A DNA stretch of 64,000 nt from Rubrivivax sp. SCN 71-131 (GCA_001724995.1 MEFD01000016.1:124001-188000), one strand, 5' to 3'; positions 1 through 9,070 are shown, numbered from the stretch's first letter. A program made the numbers and translations. Notes: generated by a model not told the origin, from the letters alone.

Positions 1-14
1 CGGAGGGTTGTCCC

Positions 15-1571
15 ATGAATGACGCTAACGGTCAGCGCGAGCCTTGGCCGCTGACGATCGCCGTGCAGGCGCTCGGCGGACAGGGCGGCGGCGTGCTCGT
101 CGACTGGATCGTCGACCTCGCCGAGGCCAACGGCTTCATCGCGCAATCGACCTCGGTCGCCGGCGTCGCGCAGCGCACCGGCGCGACCATCTACTACCTC
201 GAGCTGGTGCCGCGCAGCGTGCTGCCCGCCGACGGCCGGCTGCCCGTGCTGGCGCAGATGCCGGTGCCCGGCGAGGTCGACATCGTCATCGCCTCCGAGC
301 TGATGGAGGCCGGCCGCGCCGTGCAGCGCGGCTTCGTCACCCCCGGCCGCACGACGGTGATCGCCTCGTCGCACCGGACGTATTCGGCCGACGAGAAGGT
401 CGAGCCCGGCAACGGCATCGCCGACAGCGCCGCGGTGCTGAAGGCGGTGCGTGCCAAGGCGCGACGGCTGATCTGCGACGACCTGGCGGCCCTGGCGGTG
501 CGCAACGGCAGCGTCATCTCGGCGAGCCTGTTCGGCGCCCTGGCCGGCAGCGAGGCGTTGCCGTTCGGGCAGCAGGCCTTCGAGGAGACGGTGCGCCGCG
601 CCGGCGTCGGTGTCGAACCCAGCCTGCGCGCACTGCGCGCGGCAGCCGAGGTGGCGCGGCGCGAGCCGGGCGAGCCGCACGGCGACTCGATGGTCACGCA
701 AGCGCCGGCCTTGCCGGCGCGGGCCGCGAGCGCCGAGGCGCAGCCGCTGCTCGATCGCCTGCGGCGCGAGTTCCCCGAGCCGGCATGGCCGATGCTCGGC
801 GCCGGGCTCGCCCGCGTCGTCGAATACCAGGATCTGCGCTACGGCAGCGAATACCTCGACCGCATGGCCGACGTGCTCGAATGCGAACGCCGCGCCGGCG
901 GCGCCGCGCGCGGGTTTCCGCTCACCACCGAGGCGGCGCGCCAGGTTGCCGTGGCCATGGCCTACGACGACGTGATCCGCGTCGCCGACCTGAAGATCCG
1001 CGGCGAGCGCTTCACGCGCATCCGCGGCGAACTCGGCGCTGCGCAGGGCGACGTCGTGCAGACCGAGGAGTTCTTCCATCCGCGCCTGCAGGAGGTGTGC
1101 TCGATGCTGCCGCGGCGGCTCGGGCAATGGCTCGAAGCGTCGCCGCGCACGAGCGCCTGGCTCTCCCGCCGCGTCGACCGCGGCCGGCGCCTGCGCCCGG
1201 GCACCGTGCTCGGGCACCTGCAGCTCAGCCTCGTCGCCGGGCTGCGCCGCTGGCGCCGCGGCATGCTGCGCCACGGCCGCGAGCAGGCCCACCTCGAGGC
1301 CTGGCTCGAGGCGGCACGGCGCGTCTGCGCGCACGATCCGGCGCTGGCGCTGGAGATCGTGCGCTGCCGCCGGCTGATCAAGGGCTACAGCGACACGCAC
1401 GCGCGCGGCAGCGGCCGCTTCGATCGCCTGATGGGGGCCGCGCGCGCGCTCGAAGGGCGAGTCGACGCCGCTTCCGCCCTCGCCGGCCTGCGCACCGCGG
1501 CGCTGAAGGACGCGTCGGGGCAGGCGCTCGAGGCGCGCTGGCGCATGCTGGAACTGCCGGACAAGGCCTGA
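15..1571 (+). CDS. iorB: Indolepyruvate oxidoreductase subunit beta-type protein (IorB with C-terminal extension)
   Basis: The N-terminal ~200 residues match the gamma-type domain of 2-oxoacid:ferredoxin oxidoreductases, with a glycine-rich start (ALGGQGGGVL) and the segments STSVAGVAQRTGATIYY and DIVIASELMEAGRAVQRG. Residues ~300-500 look like the DUF6537 extension found on aerobic IorB-like proteins, which explains 518 aa against ~200 aa for archaeal IorB. With an alpha subunit the enzyme would oxidatively decarboxylate aryl-pyruvates to aryl-acetyl-CoA. The alpha subunit (IorA) is not here and would be expected just upstream of the window. The ATG at 15 has a GGAGG 9-13 nt upstream. Family assignment is good; the substrate is inferred. 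Confidence 0.8.
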   Translation: MNDANGQREPWPLTIAVQALGGQGGGVLVDWIVDLAEANGFIAQSTSVAGVAQRTGATIYYLELVPRSVLPADGRLPVLAQMPVPGEVDIVIASELMEAGRAVQRGFVTPGRTTVIASSHRTYSADEKVEPGNGIADSAAVLKAVRAKARRLICDDLAALAVRNGSVISASLFGALAGSEALPFGQQAFEETVRRAGVGVEPSLRALRAAAEVARREPGEPHGDSMVTQAPALPARAASAEAQPLLDRLRREFPEPAWPMLGAGLARVVEYQDLRYGSEYLDRMADVLECERRAGGAARGFPLTTEAARQVAVAMAYDDVIRVADLKIRGERFTRIRGELGAAQGDVVQTEEFFHPRLQEVCSMLPRRLGQWLEASPRTSAWLSRRVDRGRRLRPGTVLGHLQLSLVAGLRRWRRGMLRHGREQAHLEAWLEAARRVCAHDPALALEIVRCRRLIKGYSDTHARGSGRFDRLMGAARALEGRVDAASALAGLRTAALKDASGQALEARWRMLELPDKA

Positions 1572-1577
1572 GCCTTG

Positions 1578-1603
1578 CGCGGGCCGCGCCGCCGCGGCCC
1601 GCG
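1578..1603. terminator. GC-rich hairpin between convergent iorB and dctM
   Basis: Perfect 11-bp inverted repeat (CGCGGGCCGCG / CGCGGCCCGCG) with a 4-nt loop, 7 nt after the iorB stop and before the convergent dctM end. There is no T-tract, so it is a candidate bidirectional terminator or mRNA 3' stabiliser only. Confidence 0.4.
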
Positions 1604-1663
1604 ACGGTGGCACATCACGTCGAATCGACGCCGGCCATCATGCCGGTGCGGCGCCGGCTGCGC

Positions 1664-2956
1664 TCAGCGCATGAACGAAGGCAGCCACAGCGCGATCCCC
1701 GGCCAGGCGATGACGACGCCGAGGCAGGCCAGCGCGGCAACGACGAAGCCGCCGACGTTGGCGAACATCTGCCACGAGCCGACGTCCGGAATCAGCCCCT
1801 TGACGACGAACACGTTCATGCCCAACGGCGGGGTGATGAGCCCGAGTTCGACGACGATGACGACGACGATGCCGAACCAGATCGGGTCGAGCGCGAGCGC
1901 CTGGACGATCGGGAAGAAGATCGGGATCGTCAGGAAGATCATCGCCAGGCCGTCGAACACGCAACCGAGCAGAACGTAGATCAGGCACATCACCAGCACG
2001 ACGCCGACGGGCGCGATGTCGAAGGACTGCACCCAGGCTGCGGCGCTCTGGGTCAGCCCGGCGATGGTCAGGAAGTTGGTGAAGATCGCGGCACCGATCG
2101 TCACCGGCAGCAGCACCGCAGTCAGTTCGACCGACTCGCGCAGCGCCTCGCGGATCGTCGCCCAGTCCGCCCTGCGGCGGATGAACAGGAACAGCAGGCC
2201 GCCGCCGGCGCCGATGCCGGCGCTTTCGCTGGGGGTGAAGACGCCCGCGTAGAGCCCGCCGAAGACGAGCGCGAACAGGCCGAGCACCGGCAGCACGCCG
2301 CGCAGCGAGGCCAGCCGCTCGCCCCAGTCCGAGCGGCTGATGGTGCCGGTCTTGTGCGGGGCCGCGATCGCCGTCAGCCATACCGCCGCCATGTACATCA
2401 GCATCATCACGATCCCGGGCAGCACGCCGGCGGCAAAGAGCTTGCCGATGTCGGTCTCGGTCAGGATCCCGTAGATCACCATCGGCACGCTCGGCGGAAT
2501 GAGGATGCCCAGCGTGCCGCCGGCGGCGATGGTGGCGCCGGCGAATGCGGGGTCGTAGCCGTGGCGCCGCATCTCGGGCACGGCCACGCGGGTCATCGTC
2601 GCGGCCGTCGCCAGCGAGCTGCCGCAGACGGCGCCGAAGCCGGCGCAGGCCCCGAGCGAAGCGTGGGCGAGGCCGCCGCGCAGGCCGCCGAGCCAGCGCT
2701 GCGCGGTGGAGAACAGTTCGTCGGCGAGGCCGGCCTTGAAGATGAACGAGCCCATCAGCACGAACAGCGGGATCACCGACAGTCCGTAGCTCATGCCGGT
2801 GTCGACCACCTGCTGCGACGCCATCGCCAGCGCTGGATCGAGCCCGCGATAGGCGGCGAAGCCGAGCGTGCCCACGGCCGCCATCGAGAAGCCCAGCGGC
2901 AGGCCGACGAAGGCCAGCACGAACAGCGCCACGAAGCCGAGCAGAGCGGTCGTCAT
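1664..2956 (-). CDS. dctM: TRAP transporter large permease (DctM)
   Basis: 430-aa, highly hydrophobic protein with the typical DctM/SiaM layout of about 12 membrane segments. It carries conserved family motifs such as GACAGFGAVCGSSLATAATMTRVAVPEM and TLGILIPPSVPMVIYGILTETDIGKLF, and LITPPLGMNVFVVKGL near the end. It forms the ion-coupled channel of a tripartite ATP-independent periplasmic transporter. It is the last gene of sulfatase-dctP-dctQ-dctM, 16 nt after dctQ. The substrate is probably a small organic acid; context suggests something linked to sulfate-ester use. Confidence 0.93.
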   Translation of the reverse strand: MTTALLGFVALFVLAFVGLPLGFSMAAVGTLGFAAYRGLDPALAMASQQVVDTGMSYGLSVIPLFVLMGSFIFKAGLADELFSTAQRWLGGLRGGLAHASLGACAGFGAVCGSSLATAATMTRVAVPEMRRHGYDPAFAGATIAAGGTLGILIPPSVPMVIYGILTETDIGKLFAAGVLPGIVMMLMYMAAVWLTAIAAPHKTGTISRSDWGERLASLRGVLPVLGLFALVFGGLYAGVFTPSESAGIGAGGGLLFLFIRRRADWATIREALRESVELTAVLLPVTIGAAIFTNFLTIAGLTQSAAAWVQSFDIAPVGVVLVMCLIYVLLGCVFDGLAMIFLTIPIFFPIVQALALDPIWFGIVVVIVVELGLITPPLGMNVFVVKGLIPDVGSWQMFANVGGFVVAALACLGVVIAWPGIALWLPSFMR

Positions 2957-2972
2957 GCAGGCATGCCCTGTG

Positions 2973-3461
2973 TCAGTGCGCGGCGCCGCCGGAAGGCGCC
3001 TCGCGGCCGTTGGCGAACGTCGAGTCCAGCAGCAGCGCCGCGGCCGTCACGAAGGACAGGATCGACATCAGGTAGGCCGCCGGATGCACCGGCAGGTTCA
3101 GGAAGCCGATCACGTCGCCCTGCGCGCGCATCAACTGGGCCGTGCCGAAGACGATCCAGCCCTGGGCCGCGAGGATCACCGCCGAGGCCAGGCCGAGGAC
3201 CAGGCGCTGCAGCCGCCGCGCCGGCGCGCCGAGCCGGCCTTCGAGCAGGCTCAGCGAGATGTGCCGGCCGTCGCGGGTGACGACCGGCAGGCCGGCGAAG
3301 ACGACGATCGCCAACGCGTACTGCACCAGCTCGACCGTGCCCGGCACCGGGCGCCCGAGGGCATGCCGGCCCAGGACGTCGGCGACGGTCAGCAGCATCA
3401 TGGCGCCCAGCGCGAGGCAGGCCGCGGTCTCCAGGGCGCGCAGGAACAGCCCGTGCCTCAC
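2973..3461 (-). CDS. dctQ: TRAP transporter small permease (DctQ)
   Basis: 162-aa protein with four predicted membrane segments (around residues 9-30, 48-62, 84-106 and 128-147). It has the usual DctQ signature of VADVLGRHALGRPVPGTVELVQYALAIVVFAGLP followed by TRDGRHISLSLL. The start is a GTG at 3461 that overlaps the dctP TGA stop (GTGA, 4-nt overlap). This implies translational coupling; longer upstream starts would run inside dctP. It is the small membrane subunit that pairs with DctM and probably docks the DctP receptor. Confidence 0.88.
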   Translation of the reverse strand: MRHGLFLRALETAACLALGAMMLLTVADVLGRHALGRPVPGTVELVQYALAIVVFAGLPVVTRDGRHISLSLLEGRLGAPARRLQRLVLGLASAVILAAQGWIVFGTAQLMRAQGDVIGFLNLPVHPAAYLMSILSFVTAAALLLDSTFANGREAPSGGAAH

Positions 3462-4504
3462 TTGCGCGCCTCGGTCGGCGCGGCACCCGAGGCGGCCTGC
3501 AGGTGCGTGCGGTAGAACGCCAGCGCGGCCGTGCCGTCGACGCCGCGCTTGGCGACCTCGCGCTTCCACTCCTCGTCGAGGAAGCTGAAGGCGCCGCGCA
3601 GGCCGCCGACCAGCGCCGGGCCGGCGTCCTGGATCTTCACTCCGGCGTCGGCCAGCTTCTTCGTGGCCGCCGCGTTGGTCTCGTCGAGCACCGCCATGCG
3701 CGGGCTGAAGGCCGCCCCCGAGAGCTTGTCGATGGCGGCGCGGTCGGCGGCATCGATGGCGGACCACTTCGACGCGTTGACGACCAGCGAGAAGGAGCCC
3801 GCGGTACCGAGATCCTTCACGCGCAGCATGCCGGTGGTGCTCGGCCCGAGGTTGAAGCTCAGCGCGTCGATCGGCGTGACGCCGACGTACGAGTCGACGA
3901 TGCCCTTGGAGACGATCTCGAAGTAGCGCACGGCGGGACCGGCGACGACGCCGCTGGTGAGCGCGCCGTACTGCCGGGCGGCGGTGCCGGGCGTGGTCGC
4001 GATCTTCGACGAGCGGATCTGCTCGATCCCGCTCGGGCACTCCTTGACGCAGAAGAACTCCTGCGGCGGAAAGACCATCAGCGCCAGCAGATGCAGCCCC
4101 TTGTAGCGTGCGGCGTCCTTGGCGAAGAAGCGTTCATGCGTGGTCCACAGCGCGTGCGACATCTGCACCGACGAGGCCACCGGCCCGGGCAGCTCGGTCA
4201 GCAGTTCCGGCTGCAGCCGGTTGGGCACGACGCCGGTGAACTGCAGCGTGACGTCGGCGATCGAGCGTTGCACCATGTCGAGCTGGCCCGGCGGCGGCGC
4301 CAGGCTGCTGGCTGCGAACTCGACCTTCACCCGACCCTGCGTGGTCGCCTCGACATCCTTGGCCCAGGGCACGAGGACGCGTGCGTAGATCGGGTGCGTC
4401 GCGGGGAAGAAGGTGCTCAGCAGCAGCTTCGTCTCCGCGTGCGCCGAGGCGGCGATGGTCAGCGCCATGGCGGCGAGGCCGCCGCGCAGCCAGGATCGGT
4501 TCAT
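3458..4504 (-). CDS. dctP: TRAP transporter solute-binding protein (DctP)
   Basis: 348 aa with a clear Sec signal peptide (MNRSWLRGGLAAMALTIAASAHA, cleavage after ~23). The mature part begins with the DctP pattern TKLLLSTFFPATHPIYARVLVPWAKDVEATTQGRVKVEF. It is the periplasmic receptor that delivers substrate to DctQM. It lies 82 nt downstream of the sulfatase gene and overlaps dctQ by 4 nt, so the four genes look like one operon opposite the LysR regulator at 6298. The ligand cannot be read from sequence; a sulfate ester, its desulfated product or another carboxylate are all possible. Confidence 0.9.
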   Translation of the reverse strand: MNRSWLRGGLAAMALTIAASAHAETKLLLSTFFPATHPIYARVLVPWAKDVEATTQGRVKVEFAASSLAPPPGQLDMVQRSIADVTLQFTGVVPNRLQPELLTELPGPVASSVQMSHALWTTHERFFAKDAARYKGLHLLALMVFPPQEFFCVKECPSGIEQIRSSKIATTPGTAARQYGALTSGVVAGPAVRYFEIVSKGIVDSYVGVTPIDALSFNLGPSTTGMLRVKDLGTAGSFSLVVNASKWSAIDAADRAAIDKLSGAAFSPRMAVLDETNAAATKKLADAGVKIQDAGPALVGGLRGAFSFLDEEWKREVAKRGVDGTAALAFYRTHLQAASGAAPTEARK

Positions 4505-4586
4505 GAGCTTGTCTCCTTGGATGTCTCGTCAATCGGATGTCGAGGCCCGCTGCCAGGCGGCGCAACCTCGCGTCGGCTTGTCGGCG

Positions 4587-6170
4587 TCACCACACGCCGA
4601 TGAACAGGCCGTTGCCGCGCCAGTCCTCGGTGCGGCGCACGACCGTTGCATGGTCGACTGTCGTGCGCGTCTTGCGGCGCAGCAGCCATTCGAACAACCG
4701 CTCCTTCATGCCGGCGCGCACGGCGTCGAAGCCGGGCGCATCGCCGAGATCCACGAGCTCGTCGGGATCGGACTGCAGGTCGAAGAGCTGCGGCCGCAAC
4801 CCTTGCCAGTGCACGTACTTCCAGCGGTCGGTGCGCACCATCCAGGCGCCGCACTCGTCCACCGCGCGGCCTAGGTGCAGCCGCGCCGAGCGGAACGAGT
4901 AGTCGAGCTCGCTGAAGACGGCGTCGCGCCATCCGCACGCCCCGGTGCCGTGCAGCAGCGGCATCAGCGAGTGCCCTTCGACGACGTGCGGCGCCGGCTC
5001 GAGCCCGAGCGCCTCGAGGATCGTCGGCACGATGTCGACGGATTCGACGAAGGCGTCGCTGGCCGAGCCTCGCGTCGCGGCGGCGTTCGCGCGCGGGTCG
5101 ACGATGATCATCGGCACGCGCACCGCCTGCTCGTAGAACAGTTCCTTCTCGCCGAGCCCGTGGTCGCCCAGGTGATCGCCGTGATCGGACGTGAAGATGA
5201 TCAGCGTGTCGTCGGCGCGGCCGCTGCGGTCGAGGTAGTCGAGCACGCGGCGCAGGTGATCGTCGACCTGCTTCACCAGTCCCATGTAGGTCGGCCGGAC
5301 ATGGCGCACGACCTCCTCGCGTCCGTAGCTCATGCAGTCCTCGTGTGCACGGCGATAGGCCTGCAGCACCGGGTGCGCGTTCTCGGTGCGCGGATCGGCC
5401 CGGACGATGCGCCCGGTGTCGGCGTCGCGGTACATCGCGTGGTAGGGGGCCGGCGCGACGAGCGGCCAGTGCGGCTTGATGTACGAGAGGTGCAGCACCC
5501 ATGGCTTGTCGCCCTGCGCCTGCATGTACGCCAGGGCGCGGTCGGTCATGTAGGCGGTTTCCGAGTGCTCCTCGCGCACGCGCGCCGGCAGATGCGCGTG
5601 GCGCAGCAGCCAGCCGTTGGCCTTGCCACCGCCCCCGTCGCTGGCACCGACGACGAATTCGCTCCACGGGTCCGCGCTGTCGTAGCCGTGGGCGCGCAGA
5701 TAGTCGGCGTAGCCCGATTCGCTTCCCGGCGGCGCATGCCCGTCATAGCGGTCGAGCTCGCCGAATCCGCCATCGAGGCGGCGCCGGGCCTCGCTCGCAT
5801 CGCGCGGCAGGCCCAGTCGCTCCAGGCTGGCCGTGTCCGGAATGACGTGCGTCTTGCCTGCGAGGATGGCGTCGCGCCCGGCCCGCGCCAGATGATCGCC
5901 GAGCGTGATCTCGGCGGCAGGAAACGGGACGTGGTTCCAGGTCGTGCCGTGGCTGCCGACGTAGCGCCCGGTATAGAAGCTCATGCGCGACGGCACGCAG
6001 ACCGGGGACTGGACGTAGGCACGGTCGAAGCGTACGCCGCGGCGCGCGAGTTCGTCGATGGCCGGCGTCTGCACCACCGGGTGGCCGTAGCATGAGAGGT
6101 GGTCCCAGCGCAGCTGATCGCACATGATGAACAGCACGTTGCGCAAGGGCTGGCGGCGGGAGTCGGACAT
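4587..6170 (-). CDS. Formylglycine-type sulfatase / phosphonate monoester hydrolase family
   Basis: 527-aa alkaline-phosphatase-superfamily hydrolase. The modification motif is C58-V-P-S-R62, whose Cys becomes formylglycine. Metal-binding residues are seen at VLFIMCDQLRWDHL and IFTSDHGDHLGDHGLGEK. It resembles S1 sulfatases of the arylsulfatase/phosphonate monoester hydrolase type; sequence does not settle sulfate ester against phosphonate ester. No signal peptide is visible, so it is probably cytoplasmic. I chose the ATG at 6170 because the fold begins immediately (RNVLFIMCDQLRWDH); a longer open frame reaches 6497 but would run into the LysR gene. It leads the sulfatase-dctPQM operon and diverges from lysR. 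Confidence 0.88.
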   Translation of the reverse strand: MSDSRRQPLRNVLFIMCDQLRWDHLSCYGHPVVQTPAIDELARRGVRFDRAYVQSPVCVPSRMSFYTGRYVGSHGTTWNHVPFPAAEITLGDHLARAGRDAILAGKTHVIPDTASLERLGLPRDASEARRRLDGGFGELDRYDGHAPPGSESGYADYLRAHGYDSADPWSEFVVGASDGGGGKANGWLLRHAHLPARVREEHSETAYMTDRALAYMQAQGDKPWVLHLSYIKPHWPLVAPAPYHAMYRDADTGRIVRADPRTENAHPVLQAYRRAHEDCMSYGREEVVRHVRPTYMGLVKQVDDHLRRVLDYLDRSGRADDTLIIFTSDHGDHLGDHGLGEKELFYEQAVRVPMIIVDPRANAAATRGSASDAFVESVDIVPTILEALGLEPAPHVVEGHSLMPLLHGTGACGWRDAVFSELDYSFRSARLHLGRAVDECGAWMVRTDRWKYVHWQGLRPQLFDLQSDPDELVDLGDAPGFDAVRAGMKERLFEWLLRRKTRTTVDHATVVRRTEDWRGNGLFIGVW

Positions 6171-6251
6171 GAGAAGACGCAGGGCGTTTCGAGTGGCCAC
6201 GATCTTCCTATGGGGTCGACGGGTGACGGATGAAAAGCTCGGGCCCGCCTC

Positions 6252-6267
6252 ATAACCAATTGGTAAT
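6252..6267. promoter_or_regulatory. Putative LysR operator (palindrome)
   Basis: ATAACCAATTGGTAAT contains a perfect 10-bp palindrome ACCAATTGGT (6255-6264) and fits the LysR T-N11-A rule. It lies in the 127-bp gap between the divergent sulfatase (start 6170) and lysR (start 6298). Its AT-rich composition stands out from the surroundings. A role in controlling both genes is inferred. Confidence 0.6.
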
Positions 6268-6297
6268 ATGGGCCTCCGGCAAACCGGGGGCAGGGCG

Positions 6298-7248
6298 ATG
6301 GCGCGACTCGACTGGTACATCCGCTCCAACCTGAAGCCCCGGCACCTGCAGCTGCTGGTCGCGCTCGACGACCTGCGCAGCGTCAGCCGCGTGGCCGACC
6401 TGCTCAACGTCAGCCAGCCGGCCGTCTCCAAGGGCCTGGCGGAGATCGAGAAGGGCGTCGGCCTGGTCCTGTTCGAGCGCAGCCAGCGCGGTCTCACCCC
6501 GACGGTCTACGGCGAGTCGCTGATCCGCATGTGTCGCGCCATGCTGCAGAGCCTGGATGCCGCGGGCGACGAGCTGCGCCACCTGCAGGCCGGCGCTGCC
6601 GGGCGCGTTCGCGTCGGCGTGCTGCCGGTGGCGGCGCCCGCGCTCGTGCCGCTGGCCGTCATCCGGCTGCAGAAGATCGCGCCGCGGGCGATCGCCGTGC
6701 TGCACGAGGCGACCGCCGACCGGTTGCTGCCGATGCTGCGCGAGGGTCGCCTGGACCTGATCGTGGGGACGGTGCCGCCGGTGTCCTTGTCCTCGGGTCT
6801 GCATCTCGAGATCCTGCATCCCGGCGAGGGCGTCTCGATCGTGTGCGGCTCGCGGCACCCCCTGGCGCGGCGCAAGGGCGTCGACGCCGCGGAGCTGCAC
6901 GCGCACCCGCTCATCATCCCGCCGCTGGGCACGCTGTTCCGCGACGGCGTCGAGAAGGTGATGGACGCCCTCGACCTGCCGCGCGAGAACGTGCGGACCG
7001 AATCCGGTTCGATGACCGCGACCAACACGATCCTGCGCGAGACGGATGCGATCGGCTTCTACTCGCTGCACCTTGCACAGCACTACGCCAGGCTGGGCTG
7101 GCTGAAGATCCTGCCGATCAAGGCGGTCAGCGTGCCGGTGCCGATCGGCTGCTACCGGCTGAGCAACGTCGAGCCGAGCGCGACGACGCGATCGCTGGTG
7201 ACGCTGCTGCGCGAGGTGGCCCAGGAGGCGCTGACCGGGCAAGCGTAG
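6298..7248 (+). CDS. LysR-family transcriptional regulator
   Basis: 316-aa LysR regulator with an N-terminal winged helix (LKPRHLQLLVALDDLRSVSRVADLLNVSQPAVSKGLAEIEKGVGLVLFERSQRGLTPT). The C-terminal periplasmic-binding-type effector domain runs from about residue 90 (GRVRVGVLPVAAPALVPLAV). It resembles the GbpR/CbI-like subgroup. I prefer the ATG at 6298 (MARLDWYIRS) because a GGGGGCAGGG precedes it and the alternative at 6268 would start right at the palindrome. It is divergent from the sulfatase-TRAP operon, so the effector is likely a substrate or product of that operon. Confidence 0.9.
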   Translation: MARLDWYIRSNLKPRHLQLLVALDDLRSVSRVADLLNVSQPAVSKGLAEIEKGVGLVLFERSQRGLTPTVYGESLIRMCRAMLQSLDAAGDELRHLQAGAAGRVRVGVLPVAAPALVPLAVIRLQKIAPRAIAVLHEATADRLLPMLREGRLDLIVGTVPPVSLSSGLHLEILHPGEGVSIVCGSRHPLARRKGVDAAELHAHPLIIPPLGTLFRDGVEKVMDALDLPRENVRTESGSMTATNTILRETDAIGFYSLHLAQHYARLGWLKILPIKAVSVPVPIGCYRLSNVEPSATTRSLVTLLREVAQEALTGQA

Positions 7249-7273
7249 GCGGCCGGGCGCATCCGGCAAACGC

Positions 7274-8506
7274 TCAGCGCGCCTTGACGGCCTGCGGGCT
7301 GCGCATGATCTCGGCGGGCGGGCGCCCCTGCTGCAGCAGCCGCGTCATGGCGCGCATCGACGGATCGGCGAAGCGGAAGAAGCTGCGGTAGCCGGCGCAC
7401 AGGTAGTTCAGGCCGGGCTCGCCGTCGGCCGTCTGCAGGAAGCGGTGCTTGGGGCAGCCGCCGTTGCAGGCGAAGCGGAACTCGCAGCGGCGGCACTGCG
7501 CGGGCAGCGCATCGCGCTTGGCCGACCCGAAGCGCTGCTGCGCAGGCGAATCCAGCATCTCGGCGAACGAGGTCTGCCTCAGGTTGCCCAGGCGGTACTG
7601 GGGGTAGACGTAATGGTCGCAGGCGTAGGTCGATCCGTCGTGCTCGACGACGAGCTGGCGTCCGCAGGTCTCGGCGAAGACGCACAGCCCGGCGCCGGCG
7701 CCGGCCCAGCTCCCGAGCGCGTGGTCGAACATCTGCACGAAGACCCGGCCGACGTCGTGCTGCAGCCACTTCCGGTAGATGGCGATGAGGAAGTCGCCGT
7801 AGGCCACGGGGCTCACGCTCCAGCTCGTGACCCGCGCGTCGCGGTCGGCGTGCGGCCCGGGCGGGCCGGCCAGGCCGCCGGCCGCGGAGACGCGCTCGAC
7901 CAGCGGGATGAACTGGATGAAGCGCGAGCCGATGTCGGTGAGGTGGCGGTACACCTCCAGCGGGCGCTTCGCGTTGGCGCGGTTCACGACCGTGAGCGTG
8001 TTGAAGTCCACGCCGTGGCTCTTGAGCAGCTCCAGCCCGCGCAGCACGCGCTCGTGGCTGCCCTGGCCCGCGGCATCGGTGCGGTAGTCGTCGTGCAAGT
8101 GGGCCGGTCCGTCGACGCTGACGCCGACCAGAAAGTCGTGTTCCGCCAGGAACTGCGCCCACTCGGCGTCGAGCAGCACGCCGTTGGTCTGCAAGGCGTT
8201 CGAGATCTTGCGTCCGTCGGCGTGGCGGCGCTGCAGCTCGACCACGCGACGGAAGAAGTCCAGCCCGCGCAGCGTCGGTTCGCCGCCCTGCCAGCCGAAG
8301 GTCACTTCGGGGGCGTCCTGGGCGTGGATGTAGTCGCGCACGAACGCCTCGAGCGTGTCGTCCTGCATGCGCGTGCCGGATGCCGGCCCGAACGCCTCCT
8401 TCTTCTCCAGGTAGAAGCAGTAGGTGCAGCGCAGGTTGCAGGCGGGGCCGGAGGGCTTGGCCAGGACCGAGAAGGGCTCGGTGCGTGGCGTCGGGGCGGG
8501 CGTCAT
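7274..8506 (-). CDS. Anaerobic-type sulfatase maturase (radical SAM/SPASM)
   Basis: 410-aa radical SAM enzyme. The SAM-cluster motif CNLRCTYC (C23, C27, C30) lies near the N-terminus, followed by FGWQGGEPTLRGLDFF and NALQTNGVLL. A SPASM domain with cysteines (CVFAETCGR, STYACDHYVYP, CRRCEFRFACNGGCPKHR) binds two auxiliary 4Fe-4S clusters. This is the anSME architecture, which oxidises the Cys or Ser of sulfatases to formylglycine. The two sulfatases in this window (4587-6170, 16431-18002) carry Cys-type motifs and are obvious clients. The ATG at 8506 is preferred over a TTG at 8512. It lies 36 nt downstream of a MarR gene and probably shares its transcript. Confidence 0.9.
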   Translation of the reverse strand: MTPAPTPRTEPFSVLAKPSGPACNLRCTYCFYLEKKEAFGPASGTRMQDDTLEAFVRDYIHAQDAPEVTFGWQGGEPTLRGLDFFRRVVELQRRHADGRKISNALQTNGVLLDAEWAQFLAEHDFLVGVSVDGPAHLHDDYRTDAAGQGSHERVLRGLELLKSHGVDFNTLTVVNRANAKRPLEVYRHLTDIGSRFIQFIPLVERVSAAGGLAGPPGPHADRDARVTSWSVSPVAYGDFLIAIYRKWLQHDVGRVFVQMFDHALGSWAGAGAGLCVFAETCGRQLVVEHDGSTYACDHYVYPQYRLGNLRQTSFAEMLDSPAQQRFGSAKRDALPAQCRRCEFRFACNGGCPKHRFLQTADGEPGLNYLCAGYRSFFRFADPSMRAMTRLLQQGRPPAEIMRSPQAVKAR

Positions 8507-8542
8507 CGGCAAACGAGGGTGAGAGTGACTCTGGGCAAGCCG

Positions 8543-9070
8543 TCAAGACCCGCGCTGCGCGCGCAGCGCCGAGCGGAAGCGGCCGAGCAGCTCGTCGAGC
8601 GCGGCCAGGTCGCCGCGGTCGACGCCCTGCATCAGCCCGGCCAGCCACTGGTTGTGTGCCGGCACCATTCGCGCCACCGCGCGCCGACCCGCGCTGGTCA
8701 GGTAGACGCGCTGGACGCGGGCATCGACCGGGTCGCGCCGGCGCTCGACCAGCGCCTCGCCCTCGAGCCGGCCGATGACGTCGGTGATGTTGCCCTTCGT
8801 CACCATCAGCCGCGTCGACAGCTCGCTCATCGTCGGCCCCTGCGGTGGCCGCGCGACCTGGGTCAGGACGTCGAAGCGCGCCAGCGTGCTGCCGAAGTCC
8901 TCGCGCATGCGACTGCGCAGCTCGGCCTCGACGAGGTTGCAGCACGCCAGCAGGCGCAGCCAGATCCGCGTCTCGGACAGCTCGCCCGAGGGCGGTACTG
9001 GCGCTGCGTCGTGCCCGTCGTCGGGGCGCTTCGATGCCTTCAAACGAGATGCTTGCGTCCGATCTCCCAC
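8543..9070 (-). CDS. MarR-family transcriptional regulator
   Basis: 175-aa MarR regulator with a winged helix (FDVLTQVARPPQGPTMSELSTRLMVTKGNITDVIGRLEGEALVERRRDPVDARVQRVYLTSAGRR). I chose the GTG at 9070 because a strong GGGAGGA sits about 9 nt upstream; an upstream start at 9148 would add 26 residues that do not look like the family. It is followed by the sulfatase maturase on the same strand and diverges from the ene-reductase operon at 9247. The palindrome at 9204-9219 between them is a natural operator for it. Effector unknown, possibly an aromatic or aryl-CoA compound. Confidence 0.88.
   Translation of the reverse strand: MGDRTQASRLKASKRPDDGHDAAPVPPSGELSETRIWLRLLACCNLVEAELRSRMREDFGSTLARFDVLTQVARPPQGPTMSELSTRLMVTKGNITDVIGRLEGEALVERRRDPVDARVQRVYLTSAGRRAVARMVPAHNQWLAGLMQGVDRGDLAALDELLGRFRSALRAQRGS

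Noticed and set aside
44..3280. 1078-aa plus-strand open frame
   Set aside because: Arg/Ala-rich shadow of iorB and the TRAP genes in a GC-rich sequence; no domain, and it crosses convergent real genes.
2973..4040. 355-aa minus-strand frame starting inside dctP
   Set aside because: Only its last 162 residues are DctQ; the earlier part is out-of-frame dctP sequence. The GTG at 3461 is the start.
7152..8945. 597-aa minus-strand frame across the maturase and MarR
   Set aside because: Out-of-frame shadow; the maturase and MarR frames carry all conserved motifs.
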